Positions 19,416 to 29,828 of a stretch of DNA of 64,000 nt are shown here, in pieces. The stretch is from assembly GCA_903826575.1 (NCBI GenBank), contig CAIKEU010000106.1, positions 1-64,000 on the forward strand. Reading direction: 5' to 3'. Under the pieces are notes generated by a model. That model made no database searches and had not been told where the DNA came from. It saw only the letters and a program-made list of their open reading frames with translations. Source of the stretch: an uncultured bacterium. GTDB lineage: Bacteria; Actinomycetota; Actinomycetes; S36-B12; CAIYMF01. The translations under genes were made by a program, and so were the position numbers. The first letter of the stretch is position 1. Each line of letters starts with the position of its first letter.

Positions 19416-21148
19416 CACTGCTGACTGATCGCCCCATCGAGTACACCCCAGATCCCGACGGTGTTCAAGCGCCGACGGCGGATCGTCGCCGTTTTGGTCG
19501 AACGCTCGTAAAGTGGATTACGTCCACCGACCACAAGGTTATCGGCAACCTGTATCTGATCACCTCGTTTGGCTTCTTCCTCTTTGGTGGCGTTCTGGCG
19601 CTCGGAATCCGCGCCGAGCTCGCTCAGCCCGGCCTGCAGTTCTTCTCCAACGAGCAGTACAACCAGTTGTTCACTATGCACGGCTCGATCATGTTGCTTC
19701 TGTTCGCAACGCCACTGTTCGCTGGCTTTGCCAACGCGATCATGCCGCTGCAGATCGGTGCCCCAGATGTGGCTTTCCCGCGTCTGAACATGCTCGCCTA
19801 CTGGTTCTTCTTCTTCGGTGGTCTGATTGTTTGCCTCGGCTTCCTGACCCCAGGTGGCGCGGCATCGTTCGGGTGGTTCGCCTACTCACCGCTGTCGAAT
19901 GCGATTAACAGCCCTAACGTCGGCAGCGACTTGTGGATCCTAGGCTTCACGCTCGGTGGCCTCGGCTCGATCCTCGGTGCGGTGAACTTCGTCACCACGA
20001 TCTTCTGCATGCGCGCCCCGGGTATGACGATGTTCCGCATGCCGATCTTCACCTGGAATGTGCTCCTGACCAGCATCTTGGTTCTGATGGCGTTCCCGGT
20101 ACTGGCGGCCGCCTTCATCGTTTTGGAGTGTGACCGAAAGTTTGGTACGCAGGTATTCGATGCGGCCAACGGTGGTGCGATCTTGTGGGAGCACCTGTTC
20201 TGGTTCTTCGGCCATCCCGAGGTCTACATTCTTGCTTTGCCGTTCTTTGGCATCGCCACAGAAATCCTCCCGGTATTCAGCCGCAAGCCGCTCTTCGGCT
20301 ACAAGGGCCTGGTTTTCGCAACGATCGCGATTGCTGCTCTCTCCGTTGCGGTGTGGGCCCACCACATGTACGTGACAGGCGCGGTCAACCTGCCGTTCTT
20401 CTCGTTCATGACGATGCTGATCGCTATTCCAACAGGAGTGAAGTTCTTCAACTGGATCGGCACTATGTGGCGAGGGCAGGTGTCATTTGAGACACCGATG
20501 CTCTGGACGATTGGCTTCCTCGTCACCTTCTTGTTCGGTGGCCTGACCGGAATTTTGCTCTCGGCTCCGCCGATCGACTTCCAGGTTTCTGACTCCTACT
20601 TCGTCGTGGCCCACTTCCACTACGTCGTGTTCGGTACGGTCGTATTCGCGATGTTCGCGGGCTTCTATTTCTGGTGGCCCAAGCTGACGGGACGCATGCT
20701 CGACGAGCGTCTGGGCAAGATCCACTTCTGGCTGCTGTTCATCGGCTTCCACACCACGTTCCTTGTCCAGCACTGGCTGGGTGCTGAGGGTATGCCGCGT
20801 CGTTACGCGGACTACCTAGCCTCGGACGGCTTCACGACGCTCAACGTCGTGTCCAGCGTGGGCGCAGTGATTCTTGGTATGTCGACGTTCCCGTTCTTCT
20901 TGAATGTCTACCGCACCTTCAAGACGGCACCACTGGTAACGGTTGATGACCCGTGGGGCTGGGGATGCTCATTGGAGTGGGCAACCAGCTGTCCGCCGCC
21001 GCGCCACAACTTCGTGTCGCTTCCTGCTATCCGTTCAGAGCGGCCAGCATTTGATCTGCATCACCCCGATTTGGTTGATGTAGCTACGCAGAAGCGTGCG
21101 GCATCATTCGACAGGGTTGTGGAGTCGTCGACGGGGGCAGCAAAGTGA
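19412..21148 (+). CDS. ctaD: Cytochrome c oxidase subunit I
   Basis: 578 aa; '[18 protein letters not shown]', '[17 protein letters not shown]', 'WAHHMYVTG', '[14 protein letters not shown]'. Confidence 0.97.
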   Translation: MTLLTDRPIEYTPDPDGVQAPTADRRRFGRTLVKWITSTDHKVIGNLYLITSFGFFLFGGVLALGIRAELAQPGLQFFSNEQYNQLFTMHGSIMLLLFATPLFAGFANAIMPLQIGAPDVAFPRLNMLAYWFFFFGGLIVCLGFLTPGGAASFGWFAYSPLSNAINSPNVGSDLWILGFTLGGLGSILGAVNFVTTIFCMRAPGMTMFRMPIFTWNVLLTSILVLMAFPVLAAAFIVLECDRKFGTQVFDAANGGAILWEHLFWFFGHPEVYILALPFFGIATEILPVFSRKPLFGYKGLVFATIAIAALSVAVWAHHMYVTGAVNLPFFSFMTMLIAIPTGVKFFNWIGTMWRGQVSFETPMLWTIGFLVTFLFGGLTGILLSAPPIDFQVSDSYFVVAHFHYVVFGTVVFAMFAGFYFWWPKLTGRMLDERLGKIHFWLLFIGFHTTFLVQHWLGAEGMPRRYADYLASDGFTTLNVVSSVGAVILGMSTFPFFLNVYRTFKTAPLVTVDDPWGWGCSLEWATSCPPPRHNFVSLPAIRSERPAFDLHHPDLVDVATQKRAASFDRVVESSTGAAK

Positions 21149-21543
21149 AGATTGAAGGCATCCTCTTCGCCGCTGGTAGTGCTCTGTACGCGCTGATTGC
21201 GCTGGCGTACTGGTTTGTTACCCACGAGATCGTAGGAACAACAGCCCTGGCTCTCACGGCATGTTTGGCCTTCTTGATCGGTTTTTACGTTCTGTTCACG
21301 GCTCGTCGCATCGGGGAACGCCCAGAGGATAATCCGCTGGCCAACGTTGACGAAGCAGATCCGGACTATGGGTTCTTCAGTCCGCATAGCTGGTGGCCAC
21401 TTGCCGTCGGCTTCAGCACGTTCGTGGTGTGCATCGGATTGGTATTTGCGATATGGCTTGTGATCATGGGCGTCGTGCTGTTGATGCTTTCGCTCGTGGG
21501 CCTGGTGTTCGAGTACTACCGCGGGCCGTTTGTCGACGCCTAG
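21145..21543 (+). CDS. ctaF: Cytochrome c oxidase subunit IV (actinobacterial type)
   Basis: 132 aa, 4-TM, overlaps the ctaD stop; '[15 protein letters not shown]'. Confidence 0.92.
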   Translation: MKIEGILFAAGSALYALIALAYWFVTHEIVGTTALALTACLAFLIGFYVLFTARRIGERPEDNPLANVDEADPDYGFFSPHSWWPLAVGFSTFVVCIGLVFAIWLVIMGVVLLMLSLVGLVFEYYRGPFVDA

Positions 21544-21670
21544 GCAGTAGGTCCTTGCCGCGCGCTACTCACATGATGTGCACCGGCTGAGAATCACGGC
21601 GATTTATCGCGTCAATACCGGGAATGCGTCGTGTCGAAGTGGACATAGCATCCGTCCTAGACGGACACTG

Positions 21671-21707
21671 TTAAACAGGGTGGGGTTCTGGGGGTCACCC
21701 TGTTTAA
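21671..21707. terminator. Perfect inverted repeat, probable transcription terminator after ctaF
   Basis: TTAAACAGGGTG (21671-21682) / CACCCTGTTTAA (21696-21707), 13-nt loop. Confidence 0.65.
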
Positions 21708-21739
21708 TTGTGCGGTTCTGGGAAGCTAGGAGATGGGCC

Positions 21740-22921
21740 ATGGGGGCTATGCGCTGGGCTGTGCCTGTCGTGCTCGTTGGCGCCCTTGGCCTGACTGGAT
21801 GCTCGGCCGGTCAATTGAGTGTGCACGCTGGCTCGGACACCACGGCGTCGATAGCCCACATTTCGCTGGAGCCAACCCCGACGGGTAAGCCGATTGCCCC
21901 ATCGGTACCTCTCACCTTGGCGGCCAGCCAGGGCCGACTCACCGATGTCGTGGTTGAAGGGCCAAACGGTCCAGTACCGGGCACGATTTCGGCTGATGGA
22001 ACCTCGTGGAAGGCGCCACAGGGTCAACTTGATTATGCGGCGACCTACCAGGTGACGGCCTCCGCTGTCGACCGTTCAGGGCTGCCAACGAGTTTCACCA
22101 CGTCGTTTGCGACGGTAAAACCGTCTGAGTTCCTTAACGCGCACGTATTCCCGTCAGACGGCTCTACGTATGGCGTCGGTATGCCCGTGACGGTGACTGT
22201 GGATCACCAACTCAAAACTAACCACAACCGCGCAGCGTTCGAAAAGACCCTGAACATCACCGTTAACGGTCAGCCCGCTGAGGGTGCGTGGAATTGGATT
22301 AACAACAATACGGTCGTGTTCCGGCCAAAGGATTTCTGGCCAGGTAACGCTGTTATCGTCGTGCGCTCAAATGCCAAGGGTGTTCACATCACCAAAGGCC
22401 TGTGGGGTCAAGACGACACCAAAGTCACCTTTCATACGGGTGACTCGGTGATTTCGTATGTAGACATGACTACCCATCAATTGCGGGTCACCCGTAATGG
22501 CAAAGCTATTCGCACGATTCCCATCACCACGGGCAAGCCAGGATTCGTAACGCGCTCAGGGGTGAAGGTGATCGAGAACAAAGAACTCACCCGCCTGATG
22601 GATGCCTCGACTGGTGGCACGAACAAGAATGACCCCGAGTACTACCGGCTCACCGTTCAGTTCGCGATGAGACTAACGGACTCGGGGGAGTTCCTGCATG
22701 CCGCTCCCTGGTCGGTAGGCGCTCAAGGCCACGCGAATGTGTCCCATGGGTGCACCGGAATGAGTCTTTCAAATGCCGAGTGGTTGTACCACCAGTCAAC
22801 AATCGGCGATGTTGTCATCTACACCGGCTCTGATCGCCCCATGGAGGGCTTTAACGGCATCGGACTGTGGAATATCCCGCTCGACCGCTGGGCTCAGGGA
22901 TCGGCTCTGCAGGGCGCCTAG
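21740..22921 (+). CDS. L,D-transpeptidase lipoprotein with Ig-like N-terminal domains
   Basis: 'ALGLTGCSAGQ' lipobox; YkuD catalytic motif 'VSHGCTGMSLSNAEW'. Upstream extension (21578) contains the hairpin at 21671-21707, so ATG 21740 is preferred. Confidence 0.92.
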   Translation: MGAMRWAVPVVLVGALGLTGCSAGQLSVHAGSDTTASIAHISLEPTPTGKPIAPSVPLTLAASQGRLTDVVVEGPNGPVPGTISADGTSWKAPQGQLDYAATYQVTASAVDRSGLPTSFTTSFATVKPSEFLNAHVFPSDGSTYGVGMPVTVTVDHQLKTNHNRAAFEKTLNITVNGQPAEGAWNWINNNTVVFRPKDFWPGNAVIVVRSNAKGVHITKGLWGQDDTKVTFHTGDSVISYVDMTTHQLRVTRNGKAIRTIPITTGKPGFVTRSGVKVIENKELTRLMDASTGGTNKNDPEYYRLTVQFAMRLTDSGEFLHAAPWSVGAQGHANVSHGCTGMSLSNAEWLYHQSTIGDVVIYTGSDRPMEGFNGIGLWNIPLDRWAQGSALQGA

Positions 22922-22977
22922 TCCGTCCTGAGCCCGTTACTGTGACAGGCCGCCCGAAAGCTGAAAGTATTGCCGCC

Positions 22978-23481
22978 GTGTTCCTTGTGGTGTCTGGACT
23001 TCCCGGTACAGGTAAATCGGCTGTAGCTCATGCGGTTTCCGCTCGGCTAAATGCCGTTCACTTGTCCATTGACCCTGTTGAGGACGCGATGCTCGGGGCG
23101 GGCCTTGAATACGGTTGGTCGATAGGGGTCGCCGCGTATGAAGCGGTTAGGGTGATGGCCGAACAGAACCTTGCCCTCGGTCTGTCCGTGGTGGTTGATG
23201 CGGTCAACGACAGCGAAGCAGCGCGGAACACGTGGAGGAACGCCGCGCACGCAACCGGGCACCCAGTCACCTTTGTACTGTTAAGTGTGCACTCATTAGA
23301 CGAGCACCAACGGCGGCTGGAGAGCCGCGAACGGGGCTTCACCCATGTCGCCGAGCCGACGTGGGAGCGGGTCCGTGCTCGGGCAAGGGACTATGAGCCG
23401 TGGCAGGGTCCATGCCTGCTGATCGACGCAAGTGGGCCGCTGAGTGTTGTGGTCGACGAGGTTCTTTCTGCCCTCATGTGA
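22978..23481 (+). CDS. P-loop (AAA/zeta-type) small-molecule kinase-like protein
   Basis: 'VFLVVSGLPGTGKSAVAHAVSARL' Walker A; 'SVVVDAVNDSEAARNTW'; start uncertain (GTG 22942 or 22978). Confidence 0.78.
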   Translation: MFLVVSGLPGTGKSAVAHAVSARLNAVHLSIDPVEDAMLGAGLEYGWSIGVAAYEAVRVMAEQNLALGLSVVVDAVNDSEAARNTWRNAAHATGHPVTFVLLSVHSLDEHQRRLESRERGFTHVAEPTWERVRARARDYEPWQGPCLLIDASGPLSVVVDEVLSALM

Positions 23482-23514
23482 ATCGCGCCCACTGCTAGAC
23501 GTTCATGCGGGCAA

Positions 23515-23553
23515 ACAGTGAGGGCGCCCAGAAAAACTGGACGCCCTCACTGT
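23515..23553. terminator. Strong bidirectional terminator between convergent genes
   Basis: ACAGTGAGGGCG-C-CCAG aaaaa CTGG-A-CGCCCTCACTGT; 12 bp plus 4 bp stem with one mismatch. Confidence 0.9.
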
Positions 23554-23563
23554 TGTGACAAAC

Positions 23564-25246
23564 CTAGTCGGTCAACTCCGACGGGATGGGTGCACCCGCC
23601 TCGTGCAGAACGTCGATCTCGTGAGCCACTTCATCGTGATGGTGATGTTCAGCAGCTTCAATCTCGGCAAGGGTCGGACGCTTAACATTCTCGCCGAAGT
23701 ACGCGTTCGACAACTTGGCCCGCCACTTCTTTGCACGAAGTCCAGGGGTTGCGATGCCGTTCTCGTCGGTAGCTGGCGGAGCTTCGATAGGTGCGATGTC
23801 CCGCTTAGCCAGGATGACCGCCTTCTCATCGTCGGAGATAGGCGTGTGGATCTCTATGAACTCACCGTGCGGCAGACGCAGGATCTGGCCGCTCTCGCGT
23901 CCGTGCATCAACAGATCCCGATCGCGACGCTGCAGACCGAGACAGAATCGTCTCGTCGCGATGAAGACCAGTGGTGGGAAGACGAACACTCCGATTCGAG
24001 TGAACCACGTCAGCTGGTTGATCGAGAGATTGAAGGCTTGGGCGACAATGTCGTTAGCCCCGTTGATGACCAAGATTCCGTAGAACGTGATCGCCATTGC
24101 ACCAAGTGCGGTGCGCGTAGCGGCGTTTCGCGGACGGTCAAGTAGGTGATGTTCGCGGGTGTCGCCAGTGATCCATGCTTCCAAGAATGGGTAGGAAAGC
24201 AGCAGAGCAACAAGGATTCCCGGCATAAGCACACAGGGGATCAGGATATTCCAGCTCCACGTGTGGCCGAGGAAGTTCTCCGATTCCCAGTTCGGGAATG
24301 CGCGCAGGGCACCGTCGACGAAGCCGATATACCAGTCGGGCTGCGAACCCGCCGTCACCTGATCAGGCACGTACGGCCCGTACGCCCAGATTGGGTTGAT
24401 CGTGACGAACGCAGCCATGAGAACCGTGACGCCAAAAACGATGAAGAAGAAGCCACCGGCCTTCGCGGTGTAAACCGGGAACAGCGGGAAGCCAACGACG
24501 TTATCGTTCGTACGGCCGGGGCCGGGGTACTGCGTGTGCTTGTGGTAGAAGATCAGCACGAGGTGTAGGCCGACACTGGCCAGCAGGATGCCGGGCACCA
24601 GGAGCACGTGGAACGTGTAAAGCCGTGGGATGAAGTCGTGACCCGGGTACTGCCCGCCAAACAGGAAGAACAGCAGGTAGGTGCCGACGACGGGGATCGA
24701 CTCGATGATGCCCGCGACGATGCGGACACCCACGCCGGACAGAAGGTCGTCAGGCAGTGAGTAACCTGCGAATCCTTCCAGCAGGCCGATGAGGATCATT
24801 GAACCGCCGATGACCCAGTTGAATTCACGTGGCTTGCGGAATGCTCCGGTGAAGAAGATGCGGAACATGTGCACGACCATGGCGGCCATGAAGAACAGCG
24901 CGGCCCAGTGGTGAATCTGACGAATCAGGAGGCCACCACGAACGTCAAAACTGATATGCAGGGCTGAGTTGTAGGCCTCTGACATCGGAATGCCAACGAG
25001 TGGCTGGTAGGAGCCGTGGTAGACAACTTCCTGCATCGACGGCTGGTACCAGATCGTCAGGTAGACGCCCGTCAGCAGCAGGATGATGAATGAGTACAGC
25101 GCGATCTCACCGAGCATGAATGACCAGTGGTCGGGGAACACCTTGCGCAGGTTGTCCTTGAGGAGGGACGAGATGGGGGCGCGGTCGTCAGCGCGACCAA
25201 TTGCCTTACCCACTCCGTCTACTACCGTGCTCATGCTCGCTCCCAA
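23564..25246 (-). CDS. qcrB: Cytochrome bc1 complex cytochrome b subunit
   Basis: 560 aa; 'HHWAALFFMAAMVVHMFRIFFTGAFRKPRE', 'YTFHVLLVPGILLASVGLHLVLIFYHKHTQ' heme ligands. Confidence 0.96.
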   Translation of the reverse strand: MGASMSTVVDGVGKAIGRADDRAPISSLLKDNLRKVFPDHWSFMLGEIALYSFIILLLTGVYLTIWYQPSMQEVVYHGSYQPLVGIPMSEAYNSALHISFDVRGGLLIRQIHHWAALFFMAAMVVHMFRIFFTGAFRKPREFNWVIGGSMILIGLLEGFAGYSLPDDLLSGVGVRIVAGIIESIPVVGTYLLFFLFGGQYPGHDFIPRLYTFHVLLVPGILLASVGLHLVLIFYHKHTQYPGPGRTNDNVVGFPLFPVYTAKAGGFFFIVFGVTVLMAAFVTINPIWAYGPYVPDQVTAGSQPDWYIGFVDGALRAFPNWESENFLGHTWSWNILIPCVLMPGILVALLLSYPFLEAWITGDTREHHLLDRPRNAATRTALGAMAITFYGILVINGANDIVAQAFNLSINQLTWFTRIGVFVFPPLVFIATRRFCLGLQRRDRDLLMHGRESGQILRLPHGEFIEIHTPISDDEKAVILAKRDIAPIEAPPATDENGIATPGLRAKKWRAKLSNAYFGENVKRPTLAEIEAAEHHHHDEVAHEIDVLHEAGAPIPSELTD

Positions 25247-26259
25247 AAACTTGGACCGACGGGTTGCTGGAAATCACTCTGCGCCACGAGGAAGCCTTCA
25301 CTGTCGACCGTGATCGGCAACTGCGGCATTGCACGGGCGGCTGGGCCGAAGACGACCTTGCCCGAGTCAGCCAAATCGAAGGTCGATTGGTGACATGGAC
25401 ACAGCAGGTGGTGTGTGCGCTGCTGATAAAGCGCGATCGGGCAGCCGACGTGGGTGCAAATCTTGGAGAACGCCAAGATGCCGTTCCACGACCAGCCTTC
25501 ACCTTGCTCGGAGACGATGTCTGATGGCTTCATGCGGACTAGGATGATCGACGCCTTGGCGCGGGCATTCTGATCTCCGTCCGCTTCCTGAATCGCCTTC
25601 AGATCGGCTGGGGACGCAGAGACCAATGAACCGACCTGCATATCCTCCGGGCGCAGTGGCTGACCAGTGACGTCGATGACGATGCGACTGCCCTTACGCC
25701 AAATAGTGTGGCGAAGTGAGTCGCCCGGCAACGGGCCCATGTCCTTGAGAAGCACGATGAGGGGCAGCGGGAATAGGGCCAGGGCTCCGAGGAGCGTACG
25801 GCGCACCATTTTGCGCTCAACGAAACCGGATTCGGCAACGCCTGCATCGAAAGCGGCCTTGGCAGCGTCGCGATCTTCCTGAGGCGAGCCGACAGGGTGA
25901 CGGTAGTCGACGATCTCCTCGTCTGACATGAGTTTCTTGGCCCAGTGGATGGCCGCGATTCCGATCAGCAGAGTCGCCAAACCGAAAGTCAGACCTAGCA
26001 TGAAGTTCGACGTCTGGATCGTTCCAGCCGGACCAAGATTGAGGTACGACGTTTCTGGAATCGCAATGTACGCGGCGATGAACGCGATGATGCACAGGCC
26101 CGACAAGATGAACATGGTCGATACTTGACGCTCGGCACGACGTGCGGCGCGAGGATCTGTATCGGTCAGGCGGTGGTGGTGCGGGGGAAGCGGAAACTCG
26201 ACGATGTCGCCTTCAACGATTCCCGTGGTTGCTATGTCTGTCTTGTGATCGTTACTCAT
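25231..26259 (-). CDS. qcrA: Cytochrome bc1 complex Rieske iron-sulfur subunit
   Basis: 'CTHVGCPIALYQQRTHHLLCPCHQSTFD' Rieske motif. ATG at 26259 overlaps the qcrC stop. Confidence 0.96.
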   Translation of the reverse strand: MSNDHKTDIATTGIVEGDIVEFPLPPHHHRLTDTDPRAARRAERQVSTMFILSGLCIIAFIAAYIAIPETSYLNLGPAGTIQTSNFMLGLTFGLATLLIGIAAIHWAKKLMSDEEIVDYRHPVGSPQEDRDAAKAAFDAGVAESGFVERKMVRRTLLGALALFPLPLIVLLKDMGPLPGDSLRHTIWRKGSRIVIDVTGQPLRPEDMQVGSLVSASPADLKAIQEADGDQNARAKASIILVRMKPSDIVSEQGEGWSWNGILAFSKICTHVGCPIALYQQRTHHLLCPCHQSTFDLADSGKVVFGPAARAMPQLPITVDSEGFLVAQSDFQQPVGPSFWERA

Positions 26260-27038
26260 CGAACCTTTGCTCCGATCCATACTGCGACGGCCAGAAGAGC
26301 GCCCAGACCCGCCGTCCAGATGAAGATGCCTTCAGTGACAGGTCCGAGTGAACCAAGGGCCAAACCGCCGGGGCTTGGTGCAGTCTGCAGCTCGTTGATG
26401 TACTTCAAGATGGCGCGCTTTTCCGCCGGCGGCAATGTCTTGTCGTTGAACACGGGCATGTTTTGCGGACCGGTCAACATTGCCTCGTACATCTGACGCG
26501 GTGTCGCGTTCATCAAGCTTGGGGCGTACTTACCGTTGCTCAGTGCTCCGCCGTGACCAGCAAAGTTATGGCACTGGGCACAGTTTGTTCGGAACAGCAC
26601 ACCACCTTCCGCGAGATTTGCATCGGTGGTGTTCAGGTCTTCGTCAGAGGGCACCGCGGGGCCGGGGCCAAGCGAGGCCACGTATGCAGCGAGCGCAGCG
26701 ATTTGATCGTCGTTGTAGACCGGAACCTTGCGCGGAGCTTGGTTGGCTGGCTGTGCCATGGGCATGCGGCCGGTAGCGACCTGGAAGTTGACCGCCGCGG
26801 CCCCCACGCCGATCAGGCTGGGGCCTTCCGATGAGCCCTGTGCCGCGAGACCGTGACAGGTGGCGCAGCCCTGCTGGAACAGTTGCTTACCCTGATCAAT
26901 CTGAGTCTGCGAGTACATCGCTACGGAGGCTTCAGCAGTGCTGGTGACGGCTGCATACCCAACGCCGGTAATCACTAGTCCTGCTAGTAGGACGACCAGG
27001 CCGGTGGCCTTGTTGCGTCGAACTGAGGTGCTGGTCAC
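26256..27038 (-). CDS. qcrC: Cytochrome bc1 complex diheme cytochrome c subunit
   Basis: 260 aa; two CxxCH motifs (CATCHGL, CAQCHNF) and TM segments at both ends. Confidence 0.96.
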   Translation of the reverse strand: MTSTSVRRNKATGLVVLLAGLVITGVGYAAVTSTAEASVAMYSQTQIDQGKQLFQQGCATCHGLAAQGSSEGPSLIGVGAAAVNFQVATGRMPMAQPANQAPRKVPVYNDDQIAALAAYVASLGPGPAVPSDEDLNTTDANLAEGGVLFRTNCAQCHNFAGHGGALSNGKYAPSLMNATPRQMYEAMLTGPQNMPVFNDKTLPPAEKRAILKYINELQTAPSPGGLALGSLGPVTEGIFIWTAGLGALLAVAVWIGAKVR

Positions 27039-27103
27039 GTGCGCCCTTTTTCTCTGATGTTTTGATGCATTTCGATGCGGGACTTTCGGTGCTACGTACG
27101 GTT

Positions 27104-27709
27104 CTAGCGAATGAGATAAATCATGGTGAACAGGCCGATCCAGACAACGTCAACGAAGTGCCAGTAGTACGACACGACGATCGCGGTGGTGGCCTGGCGA
27201 TGGGTAAATCGGCGCGAAACGTAGGTTCGCCCGAGGACAAAAAGGAAGGCGATCAATCCTCCGGTGACGTGCATACCGTGGAAGCCCGTCGTCAAGTAGA
27301 ACACCGACCCGTACGCCGACGAAGACAGCGTGAGTCCTTCTTTGACGAGTTCGGAGTACTCGGTGATCTGTCCGGCAACGAAGATTGAGCCCATGATGAA
27401 CGTGATGATGAACCACATTCGGAGCTTCTTGACATCCCCTCGCTCGGCGGCGAAAACGCCCAACTGACAGGTCACCGAGGACAGGACGAGGATTGTCGTG
27501 TTGACGGTTGCGAACGGGATGTTCAGATGCTCGGTGTAGTTGTGCCACACGTCGTAATTGACCGCGCGCATAGTGAAGTACATCGCGAACAGCGCCGCGA
27601 AGAACATGAGCTCGCTGGACAGCCACACGATGGTGCCAACGGAGACCATGTCTGGCCTGTTCGCAGGCGCATGGGCCGAATGGTTATCAATCACAGTTGC
27701 AGTCGCCAC
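27104..27709 (-). CDS. ctaE: Cytochrome c oxidase subunit III
   Basis: 201 aa, TM-rich; '[17 protein letters not shown]', '[14 protein letters not shown]', '[15 protein letters not shown]'. Confidence 0.96.
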   Translation of the reverse strand: MATATVIDNHSAHAPANRPDMVSVGTIVWLSSELMFFAALFAMYFTMRAVNYDVWHNYTEHLNIPFATVNTTILVLSSVTCQLGVFAAERGDVKKLRMWFIITFIMGSIFVAGQITEYSELVKEGLTLSSSAYGSVFYLTTGFHGMHVTGGLIAFLFVLGRTYVSRRFTHRQATTAIVVSYYWHFVDVVWIGLFTMIYLIR

Positions 27710-27872
27710 GGTGTGATTCTGGCAGGTATTCCTTCAATCGGCGCGTCCACCCCCCCCTGTTTCTGGTTGGGCGTGGCGAACCTGTTGTGGGCGACGACTT
27801 GTCGATCGTGAAATGTTGCACAAACAGCCCCACTGCCGTCGTCGGCCACTGCGGGGGCGATAGCATGACGGC

Positions 27873-28295
27873 ATGAGTTCGGATACCCCGCAGGCGCGAT
27901 TGACGGTCTTGATCTATAGCGATGACGCGAATGTGCGAGCCGCAGTGCGATCGGCATTGGGCCGCCGTCCGGCGATCGATTTACCATTCGTGGACTACGT
28001 CGAATGTGCCACCGAGCCCATGGTGATTCGATATCTCGACAAGGGCGGCATTGATCTTGCGGTTCTCGATGGTGAAGCGGTCCCGTCTGGCGGCATGGGG
28101 ATCGCGCGCCGGATGAAGACGGAGATTTTCAATGCACCTCCGGCTCTGCTTCTCACCGGACGTCCGCAGGACGCGTGGCTGGCCACGTGGTCACAAGCCG
28201 AGGCCGTCGTGCCGCACCCGCTAGATCCAGTTCTTCTTGCGCAGGCCGCCGCCGCCCTGTTGCGGCCGCGAGCAGCCGTAACTAGTCGCCCGTAG
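27873..28295 (+). CDS. Receiver-like (pseudo-response-regulator) domain protein
   Basis: 140 aa; 'LTVLIYSDDANVRAAVRSAL', 'DLAVLDGEA', 'ALLLTGRP'. The usual conserved Lys position reads 'VVPHPLDP'. Confidence 0.72.
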   Translation: MSSDTPQARLTVLIYSDDANVRAAVRSALGRRPAIDLPFVDYVECATEPMVIRYLDKGGIDLAVLDGEAVPSGGMGIARRMKTEIFNAPPALLLTGRPQDAWLATWSQAEAVVPHPLDPVLLAQAAAALLRPRAAVTSRP

Positions 28296-28324
28296 CAGCT
28301 CGAGCGCGGGAAACGGATCCTTAT

Positions 28325-29431
28325 ATGACGTCGACCTCATCCGCGGCGACCTCCTGGCCGGAGCTCACAGCAGCTTTGCTTCGCCGTGACGATCTGACCG
28401 AGCAGCAGGCGTCGTGGGCGATGGATCAAGTCATGTCTGGCGATTCCACGGCCGTCCAGTTGGCGGGGTTCTTGGTTGCCCTTCGTGGCAAAGGTGAAAC
28501 CTCTAACGAAATAGGGGGACTTGTTGGCGCCATGCTCGACCATTCGGCTCCCGTCGCGCTGCCGGCCGATCTTGGGCCGGTAGTCGATACCTGCGGCACC
28601 GGTGGAGACCGGTCGAACACAGTCAATATCTCCACCATGTCAGCGGTTGTCGTGGCTGCGGCGGGTGCACCAGTGGTAAAACATGGAAACCGTGCAGCGA
28701 GCTCAGCGGCCGGGTCAGCGGACGTTTTGGAAGCGCTTGGGGTGGTGGTTGATTTACCGCCGGAATCCATCGGACCGTGTGTCGAACAGGCGGGAATCGC
28801 TTTTTGTTTTGCCCCGGTATTTCACCAGGGCATGCGTCACGCTGCCGTTGCAAGGCGCGAACTCGGGCTGCCGACTGTGTTCAATATCCTCGGACCGCTA
28901 GCCAACCCGGCTCGGCCCAGCGCACAACTCGTTGGTTGTGCCGATATTCGCTTGGCTCCATTAATGGCCGCGGTACTGTCTGCGCGAGGCACGAAGGCAC
29001 TTGTTGTCCGAGGTGAAGACGGCCTCGACGAGCTGTCGACTGCGGCTCCGACGCGGGTGTGGGATGCCACCGGCATTGGCGTGCAAGAAAGCGTCATCGA
29101 TCCCGCGGAGTGTGGGATCGCCGCTCCGGCACCGGGCGCACTCGGTGGCCAGGATGCGGCATTTAATGCTGCTGTCGCACGATCGGTGATTTCAGGTGAA
29201 CGGTCATCCACCCTCGACCCCGTGCGAGATGCGGTACTCCTCGGGGCCGCCGGCGCCCTCATCGCTTACGACGCTGCGTGCGGTATGTCGGTGGTCGGCA
29301 CGGTGACGGAACGACTTATCGCAGTGTTGCCGCGGGCGGTCGACGCGATTGACAGTGGTGCTGCTGGGCGCACCCTCGATCGGTGGATCAGCGTCTCTCA
29401 GGCGTTGAAGGGCTCACGCGCTCAGGGCTAG
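28325..29431 (+). CDS. trpD: Anthranilate phosphoribosyltransferase
   Basis: 368 aa; 'DTCGTGGDRSNTVNIST', 'VKHGNRAASSAAGSADVLEALG', 'GPLANPARPSAQLVG'. Confidence 0.96.
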   Translation: MTSTSSAATSWPELTAALLRRDDLTEQQASWAMDQVMSGDSTAVQLAGFLVALRGKGETSNEIGGLVGAMLDHSAPVALPADLGPVVDTCGTGGDRSNTVNISTMSAVVVAAAGAPVVKHGNRAASSAAGSADVLEALGVVVDLPPESIGPCVEQAGIAFCFAPVFHQGMRHAAVARRELGLPTVFNILGPLANPARPSAQLVGCADIRLAPLMAAVLSARGTKALVVRGEDGLDELSTAAPTRVWDATGIGVQESVIDPAECGIAAPAPGALGGQDAAFNAAVARSVISGERSSTLDPVRDAVLLGAAGALIAYDAACGMSVVGTVTERLIAVLPRAVDAIDSGAAGRTLDRWISVSQALKGSRAQG

Positions 29432-29458
29432 TGGGATCCGTCGCTCAGTTGGCACAGA

Positions 29459-29737
29459 TCAGTCGAGCCCAATGGAGAATGCTGCGTCGAGGTCTTGACG
29501 GCTGTAGGTCTGGAAAGCCACGTGCGTTTCGGTGGACGTGATTCCTGCAGTCTTTGAAATCCCACCCGTTACGACCTGGCTGACCTGCTCGAGGGACTGC
29601 ACCCGGATCAGGGCGACGAGATCGAGATCTCCGGTGACCGAGAAGACCTCGCTGACCCCATCGATCGCTGCCACTGTCTCAGCTACTGCGTTGACTGCGT
29701 TAACTTCGGTGCGAATGAAAACCAAGGCTGTGATCAT
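29459..29737 (-). CDS. Stand-alone Lrp/AsnC ligand-binding (RAM) domain protein
   Basis: 92 aa; 'VNAVAETVAAIDGVSEVFSVTGDLDLVALIRV', no HTH. Confidence 0.88.
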   Translation of the reverse strand: MITALVFIRTEVNAVNAVAETVAAIDGVSEVFSVTGDLDLVALIRVQSLEQVSQVVTGGISKTAGITSTETHVAFQTYSRQDLDAAFSIGLD

Positions 29738-29828
29738 CTGCTTAGCCTAAGCGGCCCGAGGTTTCTGCACTAGGTATGGCGCGAGATCTGATCTTCTAGT
29801 GGTCTGCGGATTCACGTCGCTGTCATCT

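Noticed and set aside
21578-21739. Upstream extension of the L,D-transpeptidase ORF
   Set aside because: Contains a perfect terminator-like inverted repeat and no signal-peptide features; the lipoprotein signal starts at 21740.
27745-27765. Homopolymer C run near ctaE start as phase-variable tract
   Set aside because: Single short run in a noncoding region, no evidence for variability from one sequence.
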